Positions 34,872 to 45,717 of a stretch of DNA of 64,000 nucleotides are shown one piece after another. The stretch lies in contig BSBN01000297.1 of the NCBI GenBank assembly GCA_027924645.1, positions 8,184,001 through 8,248,000 of the forward strand. The letters are read 5' to 3'. The DNA is from Cunninghamia lanceolata (lineage: Eukaryota > Streptophyta > Pinopsida > Cupressales > Cupressaceae). The notes under the pieces are model-generated. The model ran no database searches, had not been told where the DNA came from, and was given only the letters and a program-made list of their open reading frames with translations. Numbering within the stretch: position 1 is the first letter of the stretch; the number at the start of each line of letters is the position of its first letter. Position numbers and translations under genes: made by a program.

Positions 34872-35158
34872 CATAGTGTTGAGACTCAGCAAGACTCGGT
34901 GAGGAATGGCAGATCCAAGTCTGAGCCAGGCTCGGTGAGTCTGCAAACTCGGACAAGTCTAATAGCCAATACTCACAAGTCTCAGCAGTCAGACTCACCC
35001 GAGTCTGTGAAAAGAACAGAAAATCAACTTGACATTTTTCATAAAAAAACGTTAAAAACATTTGTTCGTATTTTTTTAATTGTCGAGTTACTGTATTCCT
35101 AGTCTGAATCACAAAACAGCTTCCTGAGTTTTTGCCGAGTTTGAGTTTAAAGACTATG
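34872..35158. mobile_element. hAT-type MITE, 287 bp, perfect 8-bp target duplication
   Basis: Left end catagtgttgagactcagca and right end (read inward) catagtctttaaactcaaac form imperfect terminal inverted repeats. The eight bases ATCATTAG flank both sides (34864-34871 and 35159-35166). Subterminal phrases gactcggtga and gccgagttt resemble those of the hAT transposon at 24660-28487, and both share the CATAGT end, so that transposon's family may have mobilised it. It has no coding capacity. Confidence 0.9.
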
Positions 35159-35166
35159 ATCATTAG

Positions 35167-35649
35167 TGATGCTCATCATATCTTCTGTGCAACAAATAAC
35201 ATGTACAAGTAACTGCACAATGCTTCATCCTTACTAATCTTCCATACACAGAAATAATTGCACTAAAGCTTTTTGAAATGACTTGCAATCAATAAATTGT
35301 CTTTATAAGTCATTAAATGCAAGTGAACTAATATCAACAAGGGAAAAACAAAGAGAGCAATATCAAAGCTGCAAACAGCTTTGATTCTCAAATTTTGCTT
35401 TGGACTTTAGTCTTATAAAGTTTTTAGTTTGGGGTCTAATGTTGATCTTCTTTGGTAATCCAAGCATCTATTCTTCCTTTAGGAAAATTTTGTTTGTATA
35501 AGTTCTTGTTTTTTACATGTTGCAATGAGATATGTTTACTGATTTTTGATGTTAAAGTGATTTGGCAGTGATAGATTTTGCATTCAAATGCACGCATTAG
35601 GATAATATTAAATGTAGTGCAATATTTATCCAATACAACATTTGCTGAT
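35167..35649. other. No gene recognised
   Basis: Intron 1 of the RNase H gene between the MITE and the small LTR element. AT-rich, with a few T runs and no frame of note. Confidence 0.5.
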
Positions 35650-35884
35650 TATTAAAATAATATCTAGTTATTTAATGGTCAATCTAGTTCTCTTTTAGAT
35701 AGTTTCTAATTCCGTCTTTTGGGTTGTTTCTATCTGTGTGCTTTATGAGCTGTAGTTTCCTTATGAAACTCTTGTGCTCATTATAGAAACATCATGTAAA
35801 TCTCTTTAAATAGAGCTGGGCTCTATCATTGTAATGATCTCATTCATTCAATAATATATTGTCCATATATTATGAAATGTAACA
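35650..35884 (+). repeat. 5' LTR of the small copia-like element
   Basis: 235 bp. It contains ctctttaaatagagctgg, a probable TATA region with a small inverted repeat, and cattcattcaataatatatt near its end, a likely polyadenylation region. Confidence 0.9.
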
Positions 35885-37015
35885 ACATGGTATCAGAGCC
35901 AGAATAGGCTCTTCGTCTTCCGTACGTCATACGGATCGTATGGCGCCGTGCGGGCAGCCATACCCGTTTGTTCCCTATCTGTTTTCTTTTGAAGGCTGCG
36001 ATTTCCTGTGTTTCGCGTTTCGCTTTTTCAGCAGGTTCACTGTTTTTATTTTGCCATTGAAGCATTCTGTGGTCGCCATTTTGAGGGTTGTGATTTACAT
36101 CAAAGGGGACTCGATTCTGTTTGGGTATTTTTAAGCTGCGCGTTCTCCTTCCTGTTGCTAGTCCCGTTTCTATCTGGTCGTGGGTCGCGTGTTCGTGGCG
36201 TTTTCTATGACGGCGGCATTTTGATGGGTGTCGGGTCGCATTGCGATTTCTATTGAATCTCAACCGCAAAGTCTCTATGATGGTGTTTTAACTTTTCTTG
36301 GCGGGATCTGTGAAACGCGATTTGCTGGGTATTGGGCACTGTTGTTTTCTATCGTTAGCAGCTCATGATTCTGTGTTTGTATTCTGGGAGTCGTTTTATT
36401 TTTACCCACGCTTTTAAAAACCCTGGTCACGATTTTACCTCCGTCAAGTGCTTATCTCATTCTTTTCATTCCGTGGTCAGCATTTGATATCATCGCTGTA
36501 TAATGGCATTTTCTGTTCTTGTCCGATCGGGTGTTCTTTTCAAGCGCCATGTCTATCTGGTCGATGATGCGTTTTTGCCTTAAGTGGCAGTTTAGATGGA
36601 AAGTTTCTTTCTTTGGCACTTCTAAAATTTGTTTGATGTCGAAATCGTTGGTGGGTCCTGTTTTGGTGGTCATTATTTTGTCACCGGCGGGAATCTTTTT
36701 CTGTGGGTCCCTCTCTATTCATGAATGCCCAACAAATATGAAGACATACTTTCTATTTTATCTCAAAATCCGTGTTCGAATTTTTTGAGATCATGAATTC
36801 TGTCATCTCGAGATCCGTGCCTTGAAATCTGTGTTCGGATTTATCTCGAGATCTGTGCCTCAATATCTGTGTTTCAGATTTATTCTGTGTTTTCAGAATC
36901 TGTGCTTCGTAACCCATGCAAGGGTTCTGATCTCTGCCTCCGTCGGATATCTGCTTCAGTATCTATGCCATCAGCTTATAATCGATTTTTTTGTGCCTCG
37001 AAAAACGTGAAGTAT

Positions 37016-37110
37016 GGCATCTTTGACCAACATCATGTTGGAAAGCAGTCAGAAGTTCAACGGCAGCAAACTTTTTGATGGTCGGTGTTTTTTCTGTAGG
37101 ATCTCGTCAG
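37016..37110 (+). pseudogene. Copia gag start, truncated
   Basis: From the ATG at 37016 the frame reads MASLTNIMLESSQKFNGSKL then FDGRCFFCR. The phrase KF(N/D)G..(F/L) shortly after the start is typical of copia gag. Homology stops after about 30 codons and the rest of gag-pol is missing, consistent with a large internal deletion. The 1.1-kb stretch before it is a long leader without a convincing frame. Confidence 0.55.
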
Positions 37111-37465
37111 AGTTGGGTTCCTGTTCTGTAGCCCTTTGAATGGGGTTTTGTTTTCTTAAATCAGGCGGCTTTCTTGTTTGGCAATGTTTTTGCCCAGTTG
37201 TTGTTTTTAGAGATTTTTCTGCCTGGTTCGTAGCTTTGAGGGCTTCTTTGATCTGCGCTTACAATGCTTAGCCCCTTCTCGTCACCAGCGCAACCAACGG
37301 TTAGCATTTGTGTTTGGCAGGCGGCCATTCTGCTTCTTCGATCCCTTGGGATTTGTGTTTCGACACCTGTGCTCAGGTTTTGTTTATGCCGTCCATCTGT
37401 CTCGGAAGGTAGTCTGTTTTAGGGGGCATCATGGTGTAGTTAGTACATTGACCATTACGGGGAGG

Positions 37466-37700
37466 TATTAAAATAATATCTAGTTATTTAATGGTCAATC
37501 TAGTTCTCTTTTAGATAGTTTCTAATTTCGTCTTTTGGGTTCTTTCTATCTGTGTGCTTTATGAGCTATAGTTTCCTTATGAAACTCCTGTGCTCATTAT
37601 AGAAACATCATGTAAATCTCTTTAAATAGAGCTGGGCTCTATCATTGTAATGATCTCATTCATTCAATAATATATTGTGCATATATTCTGAAATGTAACA
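37466..37700 (+). repeat. 3' LTR of the small copia-like element
   Basis: 235 bp, same ends as the 5' LTR, followed directly by ctgat. Confidence 0.9.
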
Positions 37701-37705
37701 CTGAT

Positions 37706-38146
37706 GATCCCATTCTTTCCCAACAAACTCCTATTCTATTCTACATGAACAATTTCCTAACAATCCTATCTATGTGGGTGTCATAACAAATCACCTAACA
37801 AAATACTATGATAGAATCTCAATCAGTGTTACAAGACTTGGGCTAGGCAAGCTGATTTTTGACCCGGACTCGGACTCGACGCCCCGACTCGACAAAGCCT
37901 CCTCAAATTGAAAAACCCATTAAATACAGAGATTTTTAGGGATTTAAAACTTGTTTCATGCACCCTTTGGTAAATAAACCTTAAAGACACAATAAACTAA
38001 TCAAATAGAAGCTACTTTGAACACATACACAAGTATACATCGATCACAAGAATATAAAAGCGGATTTTAGCTGAAGGAAACAACATTGTTAGATATATAA
38101 ATATTGTAAAGTGTTTTAGGTGTACAAAACTCATGGATTATGATAT
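37706..38146. other. No gene; possible hAT-type scrap near 37830-37905
   Basis: cagtgttacaagacttgggc and gactcggactcgac resemble hAT subterminal motifs of this window but no second end was found. The segment ends with the target site GATAT (38142-38146). Confidence 0.4.
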
Positions 38147-38387
38147 TGTTATCCTCAAATTTAGTTGCGCTCAATTTGTAGGATGACCCCTACAAAATTT
38201 GTCCATTTTGTAGCCTACAACTCTAAACACACAAAACGAGGTGAATCACATTTGCCCTTGAGCGTGGTCTCCTAGCCTTGGAACATCCTTTCGAGCGTCA
38301 ACTTGTGTCGATTTCTTGAATTTTGCAAAACAAGTCTAATTGAAAATTTCACTTTTTAGAAGTTAGTAAATTTTTGTTATATGTAAT

Positions 38388-38870
38388 GGCGGGGATTTTT
38401 GCCTCCATTGCATGTTCATATGCACTGGCGGAGATTTTTGCCTCCATTACATGTTCATATGCACTGGCGGGGATTTTTGCCTCCATTGCATGTTCATATG
38501 CACTGGCGGCGATTTTTGCCTCCATTGCATCTTAGAGTTAGTAAATTTTTGTTATATGCAATGGCGGCGATTTTTGCCTCCATTGCATCTTCACATGCAA
38601 TGGCGGCGATTTTTACCTCCATTGCATCTTTATATGCATTGGCGGCGATTTTTGCCGCCCGTGCATATTAAGCCTTTTGTCACATGCAAGTGCTGCGATT
38701 TTTGCCGCCCGTGCATGTTAAGCCTTTTGTCACATGCAAGGGCGGCGATTTTTGCCGCCCGTGCATGTTAAGCCTTTTGTCACATGCAAGGGCGGCGATT
38801 TTTGCCGCCCGTGCACAAAAGCAATTCCCTCCACATGCAAGGGCGGTGATTTTTGCCGCCCGTGCACTCA
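38388..38870. repeat. Tandem array of perfect and near-perfect hairpins in the 5' LTR
   Basis: The first units (39-50 bp) have stems of the tgcaatgg / ccattgca type around cggcgatttttgcct. The later units, about 50 bp apart, have the perfect stem gggcggc-gattttt-gccgccc, extended by atgca / tgcat. Roughly nine or ten stems are present. The frames in this block (repeats of LHVHMHWRR and the like) are by-products of the repeat. Confidence 0.92.
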
Positions 38871-39512
38871 CTCCCTAAAAAAATTTCTAACACTGGGAAA
38901 TTTTTCAAGTTGTTAACTTTAGCCCACTTTCACTCAGTTTTTCGCTCTAATCGCACTTTAGCCCTTCAAAGCCCATGCAAATGCTCAATTCTCCCTCGCT
39001 ACTGTAATTTCCAGTCAAAGAGACCAAAAGTTGCTTTGCACAAATAAAAAGACAGGCATTCAATAACATGATCCAAAGGAGTTCGAAGATCAAGCTTTCT
39101 CAGTGGCTCCTATGGATAAGTTGTCGGATACACAGTTGACCTTGGACATTCTCAAGGTAGTTCTGGGTAAACATGTGAAGGTTGCTACCTTCGTGAAAGT
39201 TTCAGTAACAAGAACTTGTGTCATTTCCAAGGACACTTTTGGACCAGACAGCCTAGAAATGCAAATGGTGATAACAATGGATGGAAGTTTCTCTCAAGAA
39301 GGATGTTGATGGGAGTTGATAAATGTGATCTTTGCCTTAGTATATTTTCTATTTTTCATATGTACTTTTGAATCAGTTTTGGACATTTTCACATGTATTT
39401 TTCCAAAATGTAATTACATGTGAGACAAAGGAAGTCCCAAGTCAAATAGGACTCTTTTGTTGAATAAGTCAAAGTAGTTGTAAATTTCCTATTTTTGCTC
39501 CAGGCTCCTCCC

Positions 39513-39521
39513 TATAAATAA
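39513..39521 (+). promoter_or_regulatory. TATA box of the gag-only element
   Basis: tataaataa after a C-rich stretch (ctcctccc), conserved at 43739-43747 in the 3' LTR. It predicts transcription start near 39545. Confidence 0.65.
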
Positions 39522-40362
39522 AGAGGGCCTCTATTGTAATAGATATCTTTTATCTTATGCAACAAAGTGCTGCCCAAATTGTGACTCAACTTTGAGACTT
39601 TGTGTTCAAATTGTATGATCAATTCCAATCAATAAAGAAGGCAAGTTTTGATATCAGACTTTGTGTTGAATCGAATTTGTATGAGCGAGGATGTACATAT
39701 GGCATTTTTGCTGATTTCTCTTGTTGATTGATTGGATAAAGTGGTGCTTAGTTATTATGATTGGAGGACATTCAAGATAAGTTATATAAACTTTGTGTTA
39801 TATTATTTCCTTGAATCTATGTGTGTTGAAAGTGTTTCTTGGTGAAGGATTATAAAGACTTTGAGCTTGTAGTTGTTCACTTTGTATATGAATTGTGTTG
39901 AGAGCTTGTAGACTTTGTGCTATGATTTTCAACCACATTCACGTGAATCAGTGGTGTTGTTAGTTGACAGACTTTGTGCTCCAACTGGTGATACGGTTAC
40001 TTTTAAAATCTTTCTGAGGCTAATTTGAAGACTTTGTACTTGAGATTATTCACTTGGTTCGTGAATCTTTTTGTGAAGTAAGTTGAAAGACTTTGTGCTT
40101 CAACTTACAAGAATATTGTTGATTATTGTTTAAGTGTACAAGCATTATTGAATATTACCGTGAAACATTGTAAACATCTTTTCTGAAAGAAGAGAAAAGG
40201 ATGAATGTAACACACCCCCAAAGCTAGTATTTAGTGTAAATAAATTTGTAATAGTTAAAAGGGAACCTCCCCTTGATGAGAGGAGAGATTTATCTCATCA
40301 TACTGCGGTTGATATAACCATTCAATAATGCTTGTACGACAAAATATTCACCCAACAGTTTT

Positions 40363-40379
40363 TGGCGACTCTACTGGGG
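40363..40379 (+). other. Primer-binding site of the gag-only element
   Basis: tggcgactctactgggg, five bases after the LTR end. It closely resembles the site used by Tat/Ogre-type Ty3 elements and the one at 6159. Confidence 0.75.
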
Positions 40380-40483
40380 ATCAAACGCGCAACCAAAAGC
40401 CTCTCGCCTTTGGTTGAAGCATACCGGTCTCATCTATTGTAATATCTTTTTGTTTTATCTGCTCTATAGTTTTATCAAGGAAT

Positions 40484-42223
40484 ATGGCTATCCCAGGTCC
40501 ATGGGGAAATGCATTTGGTCCTTTGAAATTGACCCAGCCTCTACATGAACTACCTCGGGGTTCACGTAAGAACTTTCCTAAGTTCTACGGGGATGGTAAA
40601 CAACATCCGGATGAGCACATTGCAGCTTTCTACATTGCATGTGGTGTTCTCGGAGTTGAGTATGAAGATGTTTCTGTAAGACTGTTTGTAGAAACACTCC
40701 AAGGTGTTGCAGCTGATTGGTTCTTTCACCTTGCACCAGGAATTATCACTGGATGGAATACACTTCGAACTCAGTTTGAAGCCAGATTCAAGTCAGCAGA
40801 AGATGCTTATGCATTGTTGGCCCAACTTACTCAAATGAAAAAGGAATCTTATGAGCCAATGCGTGAGTTTGTTCCAAAGTTCAATAAGCTAAAGAATAGG
40901 ATCCCAACTGTTGCTCAACCCACAGCTGAGAACCTAAAATGCTTCTTCATCAATTCACAGTTGCCAGAAGTAAGTTTTCTTTTACGAAGAGCAGCACCAG
41001 CTAATCTTGCAATTGCTCAAAGTTTGGCAGTTGAAGTGGAGGACGATTTGATCTTGGCGGGAAAGTTGAAGAAGGATTATGTTAGGCCTAGTGGGCAGCC
41101 CTCTTTAGCTTTATCTTCTACAAGCACTATGGATCCTATAGTGCAAAAGTTGGCTGATGAGCTGTTAGCTCTGAAAGAACAGGTGTCACAGAATTTGTCC
41201 ATTCCCTTCTATAAGGACATATCAAGGGTAACTTCTCATGATGCTCTGAATTACCAAGTCAATGCTTCAAGGGGCCAGAATCAAAACATGTTTCCTCCAC
41301 AACAAGGAATACTTGCTTTGGAAGCACCACCTGTGGATGCAGCAATCTTCTATTACGAATCAAAGCAAGATGATCTTCTTCAATCAGAATATGATCAAGG
41401 AGAAGATGTTGCTAATCTTTTCACGGAAGTTGAAGAGCAATTAGCTGGCGACTCTACCACTGGGTTCCTGAACTTGGAACGTGAGATGAAACAAGAAGAA
41501 GATGCTTTTGATGAATCTTATGCCGTTCTTACATGGTCACAAAATCAATTTAATCATCAATATGTGGCTGGTGACAACCAAGTAAGTACATCAGATCTTC
41601 CTACTTCATCCCTTGCTCCTAAGACCAGTACCCCCAATGAAAAACCTCAAGGTGAGAGTTTTTCATCTTCTGTAGCAAATCCATATCAATCTGTTGATAT
41701 CACTGATCATGTTGAGGAGATAAAGATTCAAATGTCAGAGGCAAGAATACCTTTTAAGTGTATTATGCAGGAAGTTCATCCTGAAAGGAAGGCCAAGTAC
41801 ATAGTGATGAAATCCGAGGATCCAGAAATTCAAATTCTCTTGGAGTTTTCAGATATGGGTACTTACTTCTTGATCTCCAATGAAGATTCTGAGTCATTGG
41901 ATAATGTTTCAAATGGAGGTCTAGACACAAATGGACCATTCTTTTCAAGCGAAGGGATTTTGCAATTGAAAGGAAAAGGCATTTCCAAAGGATTGGTTTC
42001 TTCGGAGAAACCTTTTGATAAGCATGATCGCTTTGTCAAATGGCAACGACAGTTGGGACCAAATTCATCAGCGTCAATTGGGCAATTCAACCTGGTTGTA
42101 GAAGAAGATCCTAGAATGACAAACACTGGGAAGTGTTACTCTTTCAATAGTAAAAGAAAAAGAAATGGAACATCTTTTCTTCTGCCTCACAGCAGACAAC
42201 ATCTGAAGCTATTCTCAAAGTGA
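40484..42223 (+). CDS. Gag protein of the gag-only LTR element
   Basis: Intact 579-codon frame starting 100 bp after the primer-binding site. Residues about 30-170 match the plant retrotransposon gag core: KNFPKFYGDGKQHPDEHIAA, LFVETLQGVAADWFFHLAPG, WNTLRTQFEARFKSAEDAY. A second helical block follows (MREFVPKFNKLKNRIP and LPEVSFLLRRAAPANLAIAQ). The remainder is acidic and low in complexity, without a CCHC knuckle, protease DTG/DSG or reverse-transcriptase YxDD motif. Gag forms the particle that packages the RNA; enzymes must come from a relative. An open gag in an element that lost pol suggests recent selection on gag or recent insertion. The stop lies 188 bp before the 3' LTR. Confidence 0.9.
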   Translation: MAIPGPWGNAFGPLKLTQPLHELPRGSRKNFPKFYGDGKQHPDEHIAAFYIACGVLGVEYEDVSVRLFVETLQGVAADWFFHLAPGIITGWNTLRTQFEARFKSAEDAYALLAQLTQMKKESYEPMREFVPKFNKLKNRIPTVAQPTAENLKCFFINSQLPEVSFLLRRAAPANLAIAQSLAVEVEDDLILAGKLKKDYVRPSGQPSLALSSTSTMDPIVQKLADELLALKEQVSQNLSIPFYKDISRVTSHDALNYQVNASRGQNQNMFPPQQGILALEAPPVDAAIFYYESKQDDLLQSEYDQGEDVANLFTEVEEQLAGDSTTGFLNLEREMKQEEDAFDESYAVLTWSQNQFNHQYVAGDNQVSTSDLPTSSLAPKTSTPNEKPQGESFSSSVANPYQSVDITDHVEEIKIQMSEARIPFKCIMQEVHPERKAKYIVMKSEDPEIQILLEFSDMGTYFLISNEDSESLDNVSNGGLDTNGPFFSSEGILQLKGKGISKGLVSSEKPFDKHDRFVKWQRQLGPNSSASIGQFNLVVEEDPRMTNTGKCYSFNSKRKRNGTSFLLPHSRQHLKLFSK

Positions 42224-42411
42224 AGCGACAGATAAGTTCATGAATTTTTGTATAGTTTTTGTGTCTTTTTTTCTGTTTTAGTCATTTTTGTGTTTTTGTG
42301 TCGTCTGACTCTATAGCCCAATGGATGGATGAAGTCACTTAGAGACTGGAGTTCTTCTCCCTTCGATCATTTCAAAGGATAATCAAAGGAAGTTCCCCAG
42401 TTAGAGCCAGC

Positions 42412-44587
42412 TGTTATCCTCAAATTTAGTTGCGCTCAATTTGTAGGATGACCCCTACAAAATTTGTCCATTTTGTAGCCTACAACTCTAAACACGCAAA
42501 ACGAGGTGAATCACATTTGCCCTTGAGCGTGGTCTCCTAGCCTTGGAACATCCTTTCGAGCGTCAACTTGTGTCGATTTCTTGAATTTTGCAAAACAAGT
42601 CTAATTGAAAATTTCACTTTTTAGAAGTTAGTAAATTTTTGTTATATGTAATGGCGGGGATTTTTGCCTCCATTGCATGTTCATATGCACTGGCGGGGAT
42701 TTTTGCCTCCATTGCATGTTCATATGCACTGGCGGCGATTTTTGCCTCCATTGCATCTTAGAGTTAGTAAATTTTTGTTATATGCAATGGCGGCGATTTT
42801 TGCCTCCATTGCATCTTCACATGCAATGGCGGCGATTTTTACCTCCATTGCATCTTTATATGCATTGGCGGCGATTTTTGCCGCCCGTGCATATTAAGCC
42901 CTTTGTCACATGCAAGGGCGGCGATTTTTGCCGCCCGTGCATGTTAAGCCTTTTGTCACATGCAAGGGCGGCGATTTTTGCCGCCCGTGCATGTTAAGCC
43001 TTTTGTCACATGCAAGGGCGGCGATTTTTGCCACCCGTGCACAAAAGCAATTCCCTCCACATGCAAGGGCGGTGATTTTTGCCGCCCGTGCACTCACTCC
43101 CTAAAAAAATTTCTAACACTGGGAAATTTTTCAAGTTGTTAACTTTAGCCCACTTTCACTCAGTTTTTCGCTCTAATCGCACTTTAGCTCTTCAAAGCCC
43201 ATGCAAATGCTCAATTCTCCCTCGCTACTGTAATTTCCAGTCAAAGAGACCAAAAGTTGCTTTGCACAAATAAAAAGACAGGCATTCAATAACATGATCC
43301 AAAGGAGTTCGAAGATCAAGCTTTCTCAGTGGCTCCTATGGATAAGTTGTCGGATACATAGTTGACCTTGGACATTCTCAAGGTAGTTCTGGGTAAACAT
43401 GTGAAGGTTGCTACCTTCGTGAAAGTTTCAGTAACAAGAACTTGTGTCATTTCCAAGGACACTTTTGGACCAAACAGCCTAGAAATGCAAATGGTGATAA
43501 CAATGGATGGAAGTTTCTCTCAAGAAGGATGTTGATGGGAGTTGATAAATGTGATCTTTGCCTTAGTATATTTTCTATTTTTCATATGTACTTTTGAATC
43601 AGTTTTGGACATTTTCACATGTATTTTTCCAAAATGTAATTACATGTGAGACAAAGGAAGTCCCAAGTCAAATAGGACTCTTTTGTTGAATAAGTCAAAG
43701 TAGTTGTAAATTTCCTATTTTTGCTCCAGGGTCCTCCCTATAAATAAAGAGGGCCTCTATTGTAATAGATATTTTTTATCTTATGCAACAAAGTGCTGCC
43801 CAAATTGTGACTCAACTTTGAGACTTTGTGTTCAAATTGTATGATCAATTCCAATCAATAAAGAAGGCAAGTTTTGATATCAGACTTTGTGTTGAATCGA
43901 ATTTGTATGAGCGAGGATGTACATATGGCATTTTTGCTGATTTCTCTTGTTGATTGATTGGATAAAGTGGTGCTTAGTTATCATGATTGGAGGACATTCA
44001 AGATAAGTTATATAAACTTTGTGTTATATTATTTCCTTGAATTTATGTGTGTTGAAAGTGTTTCTTGGTGAAGGATTATAAAGACTTTGAGCTTGTAGCT
44101 GTTCACTTTGTATATGAATTGTGTTGAGAGCTTGTAGACTTTGTGCTATGATTTTCAACCACATTCACGTGAATCAGTGGTGTTGTTAGTTGACAGACTT
44201 TGTGCTCCAACTGGTGATATGGTTACTTTTAAAATCTTTCTGGGGATAATTTGAAGACTTTGTACTTGAGATTATTCACTTGGTTCGTGAATCTTTTTGT
44301 GAAGTAAGTTGAAAGACTTTGTGCTTCAACTTACAAGAATATTGTTGATTATTGTTTAAGTGTACAAGCATTATTGAATATTACCGTGAAACATTGTAAA
44401 CATCTTTTCTGAAAGAAGAGAAAAGGATGAATGTAACACACCCCCAAAGCTAGTATTTAGTGTAAATAAATTTGTAATAGTTAAAAGGGAACCTCCCCTT
44501 GATGAGAGGAGAGATTTATCTCATCATACTGCGGTTGACATAACCATTTTGCCGTCAGTGAGTTGACGACAAAATATTCACCCAACA
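42412..44587 (+). repeat. 3' LTR of the gag-only element
   Basis: 2176 bp, one 39-bp repeat unit shorter than the 5' LTR. Hairpin array at 42650-43095, TATA box at 43739. It is followed directly by gatat. Confidence 0.93.
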
Positions 44588-44659
44588 GATATTCATGGCA
44601 TCAGAAACAAAAATCACAATATGGAGTCATTAGCAATGCTACACCCTTAATATTAGTGT

Positions 44660-45717
44660 ACATAGGGTTATGAATAGTCGGCTTGTGGCTATCTTAACTC
44701 CTAATTAAGCCATGTTATCATTATTTTATTATTATTTAGTTAAATAGGTCGGACTAGATGTTATATAGGGGTGTGTCTATTCATCCTAAGCATAATTAGG
44801 TATATATAGGAGGATGTGAGTCTTATTTCATCATCATATTATGAAGTGTGTTCTCATTGGAGATATTTGGAGGTTGCCCCCTCGAAGTGGCCTGTTATTC
44901 TCAGTTATTATCAAGTATTTGCAGAACATTTCATATTATCTTCTTCCATTGTGCAAGTTATTTCATTACAAGTGGTATCAGAGCATGATCTTGGCACCGT
45001 AGAGGCAAGATTTTTTCTCAACATTGGAGGTGATTTTGGGAAAAGCATAACTTTTAGATTTTAGCGAATTTTTTAAATATTTTTAAAGGGTTTTTGAAGA
45101 CCATATTAAAGAAGCTATAGTCCAGATTTCAGAGAAATTGGCGTAGATTTGAGCAAATTATTGCAGAATTACGATTTTTATACAATTTATTTGAGATCTC
45201 CATATCTCTCACATCCTGCCGAATTTGACCATAATTTGTATTGGGTTTTTGAAGACACAATAGAGGAGCCTACAGTCCAAAGCCTAGAGAAATTGAAGCA
45301 AAAATAAGCGATTTATTGCAAAATTAGGGTTTCCAACAAATTCGCTCTCAAGGCAACAAATTTGCTAATTTTTTGGAGTTTTTTCTGGGTAAGATGTATC
45401 TTGGCCCTAGTAAGTTACAGTAAAAATTTCAGAGAGTTTACATTTCATTTGTGTGATTTATTTCAAAAATATTGGTTTCCATCATCACGGGGCCTGCAAC
45501 AAAAGGCAAAAAGAATGCTGCCACACTGGGGAAATCCTCTGATAAGGATGGGGAAAGAATAGCGGATAGTAATCCCAATGAGGAAATAAGTAAGGTCAAG
45601 GAAGAGGTTTCCTCAATTAAGAGGGATATGTGTGACCTAAGAGGAGATATATCAGATATACGAAGCATGTTAAGCGCCTATATGAATGAACCAAGAAAGG
45701 AGTAGGCTAGAAGACTT
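44660..45717 (+). mobile_element. 5' end of a truncated LTR element with a gag start
   Basis: An LTR end (tttcattaca, ending 44970) is followed by the primer-binding site tggtatcagagc (44973-44984). The LTR start was not fixed. A leader follows, then a short frame (45472-45705) with a coiled-coil pattern, KVKEEVSSIKRDMCDLRGDI, then SDIRSMLSAYM, and a stop. Homology ends at 45717, where segmental duplication copy A begins, so the rest of the element is missing. No second LTR was seen. Confidence 0.65.

Larger units (their letters stand above)
35650..37700 (+). mobile_element. Small non-autonomous copia-like element, target duplication CTGAT
   Basis: Two 235-bp LTRs (35650-35884 and 37466-37700) flank 1.58 kb. 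CTGAT is present on both sides (35645-35649 and 37701-37705). The primer-binding site tggtatcagagcc (35888-35900) fits initiator tRNA-Met. The polypurine tract cggggagg precedes the 3' LTR. Unusually, both LTRs start TATTA and end AACA, so the termini are TA...CA, not TG...CA. The only coding remnant is the first part of a copia gag at 37016. By eye the LTRs differ at about six sites. It lies antisense in RNase H intron 1. Confidence 0.9.
38147..40357 (+). repeat. 5' LTR with hairpin array
   Basis: Contains the hairpin array (38388-38870), the TATA box (39513-39521), and from about 39590 to 40110 at least eight dispersed copies of (g)actttgtgct-like phrases. The last 40 bases differ from the 3' LTR: ttcaataatgcttgtac (40321-40337) replaces ttgccgtcagtgagttgac. 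Confidence 0.93.
38147..44587 (+). mobile_element. Complete gag-only LTR retrotransposon, target duplication GATAT
   Basis: LTRs at 38147-40357 (2211 bp) and 42412-44587 (2176 bp) start TGTTATCCTC and end CCCAACA. GATAT flanks both sides (38142-38146, 44588-44592). The primer-binding site is tggcgactctactgggg (40363-40379). The interior is only about 2.05 kb and is almost filled by one intact gag frame of 579 codons; protease, reverse transcriptase and integrase are absent. This layout fits the class described as TR-GAG elements: non-autonomous, long LTRs, gag kept. By eye the LTRs differ by about 17 substitutions plus one 39-bp repeat unit and one short replaced block, so the insertion is the youngest clear one here. 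It lies antisense in RNase H intron 1. Confidence 0.94.

Noticed and set aside
38388..38870. Regularly spaced repeats resembling a CRISPR array
   Set aside because: Units are contiguous tandem repeats inside a plant LTR, without unique spacers; the genome is eukaryotic.
38399..38916. Several overlapping frames on both strands with repeated LHVHMHWRR/FLPPLH-like peptides (also at 42664-43142)
   Set aside because: They are translations of the hairpin tandem repeat; all frames are open because the unit lacks stops.
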